A stretch of DNA of 64,000 bases from Vibrio atlanticus. GTDB lineage: Bacteria; Pseudomonadota; Gammaproteobacteria; Enterobacterales; Vibrionaceae. The translations under genes were made by a program, and so were the position numbers. This document shows, in pieces, positions 57,393 through 64,000 of the stretch. Numbering within the stretch: position 1 is the stretch's first letter; every line of letters begins with the position of its first letter. The DNA is taken from positions 1,302,001-1,366,000 of the forward strand of contig NZ_AP025461.1 of the NCBI RefSeq assembly GCF_024347315.1. Direction: 5' to 3'. Under the pieces are notes generated by a model. The model did not search any database. It was not told the origin of the DNA and saw nothing but the letters and a program-made list of their open reading frames with translations.

Positions 57393-57505
57393 CTCAAGCT
57401 CAGCGTTTGAACCTAAGCGCAACGACAGCTCAGTGTCATCACTGAACCAAAACAATATTTATGCAGAACAATCAAATACAACTGGCCCCGAGTAAAGGAA
57501 CCGAC

Positions 57506-59011
57506 ATGACTCAAGCCATTTTAGAACTTAGCTCAATTGAGAAAGCCTTCCCAGGTGTGAAAGCACTAGATAAGGCAAGCCTCAACGTTTACCCAGGGCG
57601 CGTAATGGCGTTAATGGGGGAAAACGGTGCAGGTAAATCAACGTTGATGAAAGTGCTTACCGGCATTTACCACTTGGACGGCGGCACTATCGCATACCAA
57701 GGTAAACCCGCAGCATTTAAAGGACCACGTGATTCACAACAAGGCGGCATTAGCATCATTCACCAAGAGTTGAACCTAATTCCTGAGCTAACCATCGCCG
57801 AGAACATCTTCTTAGGTCGTGAAATCACAGGCACCATGGGACGTATCTTGTGGAACGAAATGTACCAAGAAGCGGACAAGCTACTTAAACGCCTTAACGT
57901 AAAACACAGTTCAAAAACTCCTTTAGGTCAGCTAAGCCTTGGTGAGCAGCAAATGGTAGAGATAGCGAAAGCCCTATCGTTTGAATCTAAGGTCATCATC
58001 ATGGATGAGCCAACGGATGCACTAACCGATACCGAAACTGAGTCTCTATTTAAAGTAATTAACGAACTACGTGATGAAGGCTGTGGCATTGTTTACATCT
58101 CTCACCGTTTGAAAGAGATCTTTGAGATTTGTGATGACATCACCGTGCTTCGTGACGGTAAGTTCATTGGACAATGTGAAGTAAAAGACACCGACGAAGA
58201 TGGCCTAATCGAGATGATGGTTGGCCGTAAACTGGACGAGCAATATCCACGTATCGGACAGAGCCACGGTGAAACCTGCCTTGAAGTGATTGGCCTGACT
58301 GGTTCTGGTGTTCATGACGTGAGCTTTACTCTAAAGCGCGGCGAGATCCTTGGTGTATCTGGCCTAATGGGTGCAGGTCGTACCGAACTGATGAAAGTGA
58401 TTTACGGTGCCCTTCCAAGTGAACGCGGCGTCATCAACCTAGAAAACAAAACCATCAACCCTGTAAGCCCGAAAGATGGCTTGGCGAATGGCATTGCTTA
58501 CATCTCTGAAGACCGTAAAGGCGATGGCTTAGTTCTAGGGCTTTCAGTGAAAGAGAATATGTCTTTATGTTCACTTGACCTACTGACAAAGAGCGGTCAA
58601 ATCCAACATAAAGACGAAGTGATTGCCGTGGATGACTTCATCAAGCTCTTCAACATCAAAACCCCGACTCGCGAGCAAATCATTGGCAACCTTTCTGGTG
58701 GTAACCAACAGAAAGTGGCTATCGCTAAAGGCTTGATGACAAAACCAAAAGTATTGATTCTCGATGAGCCAACGCGTGGTGTCGATGTCGGTGCTAAGAA
58801 AGAGATTTACCAACTCATTAATAAGTTTAAAGCCGATGGCATGAGCATTATTTTGGTCTCATCCGAAATGCCAGAAGTGTTAGGAATGAGTGACCGCATC
58901 ATGGTGATGCATGAAGGCCGTGTAAGCGGTGAATTTGATGCTAAAGAAGCAAACCAAGAATTATTACTGGCGTGTGCGGTCGGTAAAAAGATCAACGAGG
59001 ACGCAGCATGA
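57506..59011 (+). CDS. rbsA: ribose ABC transporter, double ATPase
   Basis: A 501-residue ATPase with two ABC domains: Walker [13 protein letters not shown] in the first, signature LSLGEQQMV; the second domain has the degenerate [11 protein letters not shown] and signature LSGGNQQKV, as in sugar ATPases of this type. ATG at 57506 has AAAGGAA before it and yields the same length as E. coli RbsA. Overlaps rbsC by an ATGA. Confidence 0.95.
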   Translation: MTQAILELSSIEKAFPGVKALDKASLNVYPGRVMALMGENGAGKSTLMKVLTGIYHLDGGTIAYQGKPAAFKGPRDSQQGGISIIHQELNLIPELTIAENIFLGREITGTMGRILWNEMYQEADKLLKRLNVKHSSKTPLGQLSLGEQQMVEIAKALSFESKVIIMDEPTDALTDTETESLFKVINELRDEGCGIVYISHRLKEIFEICDDITVLRDGKFIGQCEVKDTDEDGLIEMMVGRKLDEQYPRIGQSHGETCLEVIGLTGSGVHDVSFTLKRGEILGVSGLMGAGRTELMKVIYGALPSERGVINLENKTINPVSPKDGLANGIAYISEDRKGDGLVLGLSVKENMSLCSLDLLTKSGQIQHKDEVIAVDDFIKLFNIKTPTREQIIGNLSGGNQQKVAIAKGLMTKPKVLILDEPTRGVDVGAKKEIYQLINKFKADGMSIILVSSEMPEVLGMSDRIMVMHEGRVSGEFDAKEANQELLLACAVGKKINEDAA

Positions 59012-60000
59012 GTACTAAAACCATGAGCAAAACAACTGAAACTGAAGCGCCAAAGAAAAAACCGTTAATCAGCAAAGAATGGCTGATTGATCAAAAGTCA
59101 TTGATTGCTTTGATCTTCCTGATTGTTGTCGTTTCTTTCTTAAACCCAAACTTTTTTACTGTCGACAACATTCTGAATATCCTGCGTCAAACCTCAGTTA
59201 ACGCGATTATCGCAGTCGGTATGACACTGGTTATTTTAACCGCGGGTATCGACTTGAGTGTCGGCTCTGTACTTGCGCTTTGTGGTGCATTCGCAGCCAG
59301 CATGATTGGCATGGAAATCCCTGTGATGATCGCAGTGCCAACCGCTCTAGTAGCTGGTGCAGCATTAGGTGCTATTAGTGGTGTGATTATCGCTAAGGGT
59401 AAAGTCCAAGCCTTCATCGCAACGCTTGTAACCATGACACTACTTCGCGGCGTAACCATGGTTTACACCGACGGTCGACCTATCTCAACAGGCTTCACAG
59501 ACACAGCAGACGCATTCGCTTGGTTCGGTACAGGCTACGCAATGGGCATCCCAGTTCCAGTATGGATCATGGTCGTGGTGTTCGCAGCAGTATGGTACCT
59601 ATTAAACCACACACGCTTTGGTCGTTACGTTTACGCACTGGGTGGCAACGAATCAGCAACTCGCCTATCAGGCATCGACGTAGACAAAGTGAAAATCGGC
59701 GTTTACGCAATCTGTGGCCTGCTAGCTGCAGTGGCTGGCATCATCGTGGCATCGCGTTTGTCATCTGCTCAACCTACCGCAGGTATGGGTTATGAATTAG
59801 ACGCCATCGCAGCCGTGGTTCTTGGCGGCACAAGCTTAGCGGGCGGTCGTGGTCGCATTATGGGTACATTGATTGGTGCACTGATTATCGGCTTCCTAAA
59901 CAACGCCCTAAACCTATTAGACGTATCTTCTTACTACCAGATGATTGCAAAAGCAGTGGTTATTCTTCTGGCAGTATTGGTCGACAACAAAAACAAATAA
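59008..60000 (+). CDS. rbsC: ribose ABC transporter permease
   Basis: A 330-residue membrane permease with about ten hydrophobic segments. [17 protein letters not shown] and [20 protein letters not shown] are family signatures. A short Lys/Thr-rich N-terminus precedes the first TM. Co-translated with rbsA. Confidence 0.95.
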   Translation: MSTKTMSKTTETEAPKKKPLISKEWLIDQKSLIALIFLIVVVSFLNPNFFTVDNILNILRQTSVNAIIAVGMTLVILTAGIDLSVGSVLALCGAFAASMIGMEIPVMIAVPTALVAGAALGAISGVIIAKGKVQAFIATLVTMTLLRGVTMVYTDGRPISTGFTDTADAFAWFGTGYAMGIPVPVWIMVVVFAAVWYLLNHTRFGRYVYALGGNESATRLSGIDVDKVKIGVYAICGLLAAVAGIIVASRLSSAQPTAGMGYELDAIAAVVLGGTSLAGGRGRIMGTLIGALIIGFLNNALNLLDVSSYYQMIAKAVVILLAVLVDNKNK

Positions 60001-60174
60001 GACTCTAGTTTGAGTCAATGCAACACCCTGCTTTATCTATAGAAAACCCATAGAAAAAGCACCTTTAATGAAAAGATCTATCAGTAACAAACCTATAAAC
60101 ATTAAATCTATAAATAATGTAACAACGAGCTAGGGTTATCCAACCTAGCTCACCCTACATAAAGGACTTACACC

Positions 60175-61053
60175 ATGAAAAAATTAGCGACTCTTATTTC
60201 TGCTGCCCTTCTTTCTACAACAGTATCTGTGTCTGCACAGGCGCAAGATACAATGGCAATCGTTCTGTCTACACTGAATAACCCATTCTTTGTAACCATG
60301 AAAGATGGCGCAGAAGCGAAAGCAGAAGAGCTAGGCTACAAGCTTATCGTTCTTGATTCTCAAAACGATCCAAGCAAAGAGCTTTCGAACATTGAAGATC
60401 TAACCATTCGTGGTGTTAAGGCAATCCTGATTAACCCTACAGATTCAGATGCAGTGTCTAACGCAATTCGCATTGCTAACCGTTCAAACATTCCAGTACT
60501 GACACTAGACCGTGGTGCAAGCCGTGGTGACGTAGTGAGCCACATTGCTTCTGATAACGTAATTGGTGGTGAAATGGCGGGTCACTACATCATGGAAAAA
60601 GTGGGCGAGAAAGCGAAAGTAATTCAACTTGAAGGTATCGCGGGTACATCGGCTGCTCGTGAACGTGGCGAAGGCTTCATGAACGCAGTAAACGGCAGCG
60701 ACCTTGAGCTTCTTGCAAGCCAACCTGCTGATTTCGACCGTACTAAAGGTCTGAACGTAATGGAAAACTTGCTTGCTGCTAACCCAGATGTACAAGCGGT
60801 ATTCGCTCAAAACGATGAAATGGCACTAGGTGCTCTTCGCGCCGTTCAGGCTTCAGGTAAAGAAGTGATGATCGTTGGCTTTGATGGCACTGAAGACGGT
60901 ATCGCTGCTGTTAACCGCGGCCTACTAGGCGCAACGGTTGCACAACAGCCTGACCTAATCGGTTCTTTAGGTATTGAAATAGCAGACAAAGTACTGAAAG
61001 GCGAGACAGTAGACGAGTACGTACCAGTAGCTCTAAAAATCATCGCTAAGTAA
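60175..61053 (+). CDS. rbsB: periplasmic ribose-binding protein
   Basis: A 292-residue solute-binding protein. Signal peptide ends near SAQAQ (residue 23). Mature start [23 protein letters not shown] and the ligand-site stretches [11 protein letters not shown] and [14 protein letters not shown] fit RbsB. AAAGGA precedes the ATG. A 174-base gap before it and a hairpin after it could raise its level relative to other genes. Confidence 0.96.
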   Translation: MKKLATLISAALLSTTVSVSAQAQDTMAIVLSTLNNPFFVTMKDGAEAKAEELGYKLIVLDSQNDPSKELSNIEDLTIRGVKAILINPTDSDAVSNAIRIANRSNIPVLTLDRGASRGDVVSHIASDNVIGGEMAGHYIMEKVGEKAKVIQLEGIAGTSAARERGEGFMNAVNGSDLELLASQPADFDRTKGLNVMENLLAANPDVQAVFAQNDEMALGALRAVQASGKEVMIVGFDGTEDGIAAVNRGLLGATVAQQPDLIGSLGIEIADKVLKGETVDEYVPVALKIIAK

Positions 61054-61100
61054 GCTTGTTTGTTACTAAGTAATTCAGTTTAACGCTGAAATCTAATTAA

Positions 61101-61124
61101 GCAGGGAGTCCCCTATCTCCCTGC
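61101..61124 (+). terminator. intercistronic hairpin between rbsB and rbsK
   Basis: 8-bp GC-rich stem GCAGGGAG/CTCCCTGC with loop TCCCCTAT. No T tract follows, so it is better seen as a stability or partial-termination hairpin. Confidence 0.7.
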
Positions 61125-61274
61125 TCATTAGCTCACTAACTTGCTGACTCAAGAAAAAACAAAAAAACCGACAGTGCATCGCTGTTTCTCATAAGCCGTC
61201 TAACAAGGCGAGCAATTTACGTAATGAGAAAGACCCATGCATTTTCAAATACGATATATCATAAGGCTCGTATC

Positions 61275-62201
61275 ATGACTCAACTGATTGTTTTAGGTAG
61301 CGTTAACGCTGACCACGTACTGCAAGTTCCTTCGTTCCCTCGTCCGGGTGAAACCTTGATTGGCGGTAACTATCAGGTCATCCCTGGCGGCAAAGGCGCA
61401 AACCAAGCGGTAGCTGCAGCGCGATTAAACGCAGATATCGGCTTTATCGCCTGTGTCGGTGACGACCCATTCGGCATCAATATTCGTCAAGATTTTGCCA
61501 AAGACGGCATCAACATCGATGGTGTAATCGTTGCAGACAACACGCCGACAGGCATCGCGATGATCCAAGTATCAGCAACAGGTGAAAACAGCATTTGTCT
61601 TTCTTCTGAAGCCAATAACAAGCTGACTTGCGACCAAATTGAACCGCATCTAGAGAAGATTCGCGGCGCTAAATATCTTCTAACTCAACTTGAAACGCCA
61701 ATTGAAGGCATTGAATACGCAGCAAAAGTAGCAAAAGAGAGTGGCACTCAAGTGATTCTAAACCCGGCTCCTGCTCGTCCATTATCGGATTCATTGCTTG
61801 CTTGTGTTGATGTGATTACACCCAACGAAACCGAAGCAGAAGTTTTGACAGGCATTACTGTTACTGACAGCGCATCCGCTCATCAGGCAGCTTTAGCTTT
61901 GCACGCAAAAGGCATCGAGACGGTAATGATCACGCTTGGCGCGAAGGGCGTTTGGGTAAGTAAAAACGACAAAGGCGAGCTCATTGCAGGGTTCCGCGTT
62001 GAAGCAACGGATACAACCGCTGCTGGTGATACCTTCAACGGCGCATTGGTGACAGGCTTGCTTGAAGACATGCCACTTGAGCGCGCGATTAAGTTTGCTC
62101 ATGCCGCTGCTGCTATTTCCGTAACTCGCTTTGGTGCTCAAACGTCGATTCCAAGCCGTGCTGAAACCGATGCGTTTTTATCAGATCAATTATCTGCCTA
62201 A
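61275..62201 (+). CDS. rbsK: ribokinase
   Basis: A 308-residue PfkB-family kinase phosphorylating ribose to ribose 5-phosphate. GGKGANQAVAAARL near the N-terminus and the catalytic DTTAAGDTFNGAL near the C-terminus are both present. ATG at 61275 matches the family start; upstream in-frame codons from 61224 do not look coding. AAGG lies upstream. Confidence 0.96.
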   Translation: MTQLIVLGSVNADHVLQVPSFPRPGETLIGGNYQVIPGGKGANQAVAAARLNADIGFIACVGDDPFGINIRQDFAKDGINIDGVIVADNTPTGIAMIQVSATGENSICLSSEANNKLTCDQIEPHLEKIRGAKYLLTQLETPIEGIEYAAKVAKESGTQVILNPAPARPLSDSLLACVDVITPNETEAEVLTGITVTDSASAHQAALALHAKGIETVMITLGAKGVWVSKNDKGELIAGFRVEATDTTAAGDTFNGALVTGLLEDMPLERAIKFAHAAAAISVTRFGAQTSIPSRAETDAFLSDQLSA

Positions 62202-62353
62202 CTTTAGACCCATTTGAAGGCTTAACTCCTGAGCTAAACCGTAGTTAACGGATGTTAGCCTTCAAATTCGGTAACAACAAATAACAAGCATAAGCCCCTG
62301 TTTTCGGGCAGAATATCGCGCAACGTGGCAAGTTACTCCCACAAGGATTTTTT

Positions 62354-63355
62354 ATGGCAACAATGAAAGACGTCGCTCGGCTAGCAAAGGTTTCAACTTC
62401 AACCGTCAGCCATGTGATCAACAAGTCACGTTTTGTCAGTGAAGAGATTGCTGAGCGTGTTAACAGTGCGGCTAAAGAACTCAACTACGCACCGTCTGCA
62501 TTGGCTCGCAGCTTGAAAATGAAGCAAACCAAAACCTTGGGTATGCTGGTTACTACCTCTACCAACCCATTCTTTGGCGAAGTAGTAAAAGGGGTTGAAC
62601 GTCGTTGTTATGAGAAAGGCTACAACCTTATCTTGTGTAACACCGAAGGCGACAGCGACCGTATGAAGTCATCTATCGATACCTTGTTGCAAAAGAGAGT
62701 CGATGGCTTGATGTTGATGTGTTCAACCCTTGAAGGGCAGCATATTGACGTATTTGAACGCTACCCAGAACTACCTGTTGTGGTCATGGACTGGGGTCCA
62801 ATGCTGTTCGCGAGTGATAAGATCCAAGACAACTCGCACCAAGGTGGCTATATGGCGACCAAGCATTTGATAGACAACGGCCACTCTCAGATTGGTTGTA
62901 TCACCGGCCCACTTCACCGCAATCAAGCCTCTTCTCGTTATCAAGGCTTCAAGCAAGCAATGGAAGAAGCAAAGCTAGAGATCAATGCTAAATGGATTGT
63001 TGAATCCAACTTCGAATGCGACGGCGGTTTTGACTCTTACCAAACACTAAAAACCCGAGGCGTAATGCCGTCAGCAATCTTCGTGAGTAATGACATGATG
63101 GCAATGGGGGTGATTCACGCTGCCGCACAAGATGGCACGTCGATTCCAAACGATCTTTCGATCATTGGCTACGATGACATCCACTTGTCAAAATACATGA
63201 CCCCAGCATTGAGCACTATCCACCAGCCAAAGCACCGTTTAGGTAAAGCGGCCGTAGATACTCTCTTGAACCGACTCAAAACACCTGATGCGTATCCGCA
63301 GGTTGTTGAGTTAGAGCCAACGTTAGTTGAGCGAAGCAGCGTAAAAGCGATTTAG
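62354..63355 (+). CDS. rbsR: LacI-family ribose repressor
   Basis: A 333-residue repressor: N-terminal helix-turn-helix MKDVARLAKVSTSTVSHVIN, hinge helix SALARSLK, and a periplasmic-binding-protein-like effector domain (VSNDMMAMGVIHAA, SIIGYDDIHLSKYMTP). It should bind the two palindromes before rbsD and release them on ribose. AAGGA precedes the ATG. Confidence 0.95.
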   Translation: MATMKDVARLAKVSTSTVSHVINKSRFVSEEIAERVNSAAKELNYAPSALARSLKMKQTKTLGMLVTTSTNPFFGEVVKGVERRCYEKGYNLILCNTEGDSDRMKSSIDTLLQKRVDGLMLMCSTLEGQHIDVFERYPELPVVVMDWGPMLFASDKIQDNSHQGGYMATKHLIDNGHSQIGCITGPLHRNQASSRYQGFKQAMEEAKLEINAKWIVESNFECDGGFDSYQTLKTRGVMPSAIFVSNDMMAMGVIHAAAQDGTSIPNDLSIIGYDDIHLSKYMTPALSTIHQPKHRLGKAAVDTLLNRLKTPDAYPQVVELEPTLVERSSVKAI

Positions 63356-63382
63356 GGCTCAGCCCTCCACAGACTAAATCAC

Positions 63383-63412
63383 AAAGGGCAAGGTTATCTA
63401 ACCTTGCCCTTT
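63383..63412 (+). terminator. terminator after rbsR
   Basis: 14-bp arms AAAGGGCAAGGTTA/TAACCTTGCCCTTT with TC between them, 27 bases after the rbsR stop, just before the convergent gene end at 63419. Confidence 0.88.
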
Positions 63413-63418
63413 TCGATT

Positions 63419-63859
63419 CTATTGCGTTTCACTCTTCGACTTCAGCAGCTTGGGTTCTGGTAAAACTGCTGGCGTGCTGTCCATATAGGTCAAGAAATTC
63501 GCCCATACCTCATGTGTACGCTGCTTGGTTAACCTTATCTTGCAAGAAAGCGCCATAACCCCTCGAATGGTACCATCACGCCATTGGGTATACACCGAGT
63601 CACAATGTGCCGTGATGTAAGCTTGCCAACTGTCTTGAGCCACCTTGATTGAACTGACCAACTCCGCATCATAAGCATTGTGCTCAAAGCTGGCTTCAAG
63701 GTACTGTTCAAGCTCCACTTGTGCGGATTCTAGTTCAATTGCAGCACAGTGATTAATATCCAATGTAGTCATTGCATTCTCACAATCAACAACGTTTTCA
63801 CCTGCCAGTGCAGAGAATGAAAAGCACACAGATATGAGTGCTGATATAAGTCTTTTCAT
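63419..63859 (-). CDS. secreted LprI-like (DUF1311) protein
   Basis: About 146 residues with a signal peptide (MKRLISALISVCFSFSALA) and a cysteine-containing helical domain of the LprI/DUF1311 type. CENAMTTLDINHCAA, then QDSWQAYITAHCDSV and a final CKIRLTKQRTHE, four cysteines in all, fit disulfide pairing. LprI members inhibit lysozyme in some bacteria; other members have no known role. ATG at 63859 has AAGGA before it; an upstream in-frame start exists at 63898. Confidence 0.8.
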   Translation of the reverse strand: MKRLISALISVCFSFSALAGENVVDCENAMTTLDINHCAAIELESAQVELEQYLEASFEHNAYDAELVSSIKVAQDSWQAYITAHCDSVYTQWRDGTIRGVMALSCKIRLTKQRTHEVWANFLTYMDSTPAVLPEPKLLKSKSETQ

Positions 63860-63898
63860 AAACATCCTTAATCCTGTCACCACCAAAATAAATAGCAA

Positions 63899-64000
63899 TA
63901 TTATCGATTAGTTTAAAAACGGACCAGTATTCAGCCATTCAACTGAGACCCAATAACAAAAATTCATCACGTCATCATCAAACAAAAGGTACGGCTAACA
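63899..64000. other. window-edge intergenic sequence
   Basis: About 100 bases upstream of the LprI-like gene up to the window end. No feature recognised. Confidence 0.4.

Overview
The window looks like a piece of a Vibrio chromosome, most likely the smaller replicon of a Splendidus-clade-like species. This rests on family recognition only: a nspS-mbaA pair, a second complete F-type ATP synthase operon, a yejABEF operon, a ribose operon and several YgjV, DUF2057 and DUF3726 type proteins typical of Vibrionaceae. No rRNA, tRNA, insertion sequence, prophage or CRISPR array was seen. It reads as ordinary, densely coded chromosome with moderate GC and AT-rich intergenic stretches.

Layout. 1-5384 (minus strand): a MoxR / DUF58 / DUF4381 / VWA / VWA-TPR ('Bat'-type) operon, followed at the window edge by the first codons of the next gene. 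5579-7966: a periplasmic octaheme cytochrome fused to HEAT-like and TPR repeats. 8173-11629: two divergent secreted sulfatases. 11919-17386: mostly single genes (DUF2057 protein, two GNAT acetyltransferases, a fasciclin-domain protein, a cupin, YgjV, a PhzF-like isomerase and a LysE/RhtB exporter). 17757-22785: two convergent periplasmic-sensor plus c-di-GMP-type modules. One is nspS-mbaA (polyamine sensing). The other is a PruR-like pterin-binding-fold protein with a membrane protein carrying a degenerate GGDEF domain. 23165-27768: a cytochrome c plus a cbb3 oxidase operon whose CcoP is fused to a triheme cytochrome. 28035-30168: two tiny proteins and an S33 hydrolase.

30532-39472: a catabolic island on the minus strand with a divergent LysR regulator. 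It contains RidA, an aldehyde dehydrogenase, a membrane-dipeptidase-like protein that has lost canonical zinc ligands, a BCCT transporter, an unrecognised ~600-residue protein and a DUF3726 protein. Together they look like a pathway for uptake and breakdown of a quaternary ammonium or related compound; the substrate is unknown. 40285-47184: a complete atpIBEFHAGDC operon (proton-type c subunit) preceded by three evenly spaced 9-bp direct repeats. 47377: an S4-domain RNA-binding protein. 48042-53754: yejABEF peptide importer. 54128-56693: an EEP-family phosphatase/nuclease, an outer-membrane barrel and a stand-alone ToxR-type winged helix. 56973-63355: rbsDACBKR with two perfect RbsR-type palindromes upstream. 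63419: a secreted LprI-like protein.

The best candidates for new biology are the CcoP-triheme fusion, the PruR-like/degenerate GGDEF pair lying tail-to-tail with nspS-mbaA, and the BCCT / dipeptidase-like / 630-residue protein / DUF3726 island.
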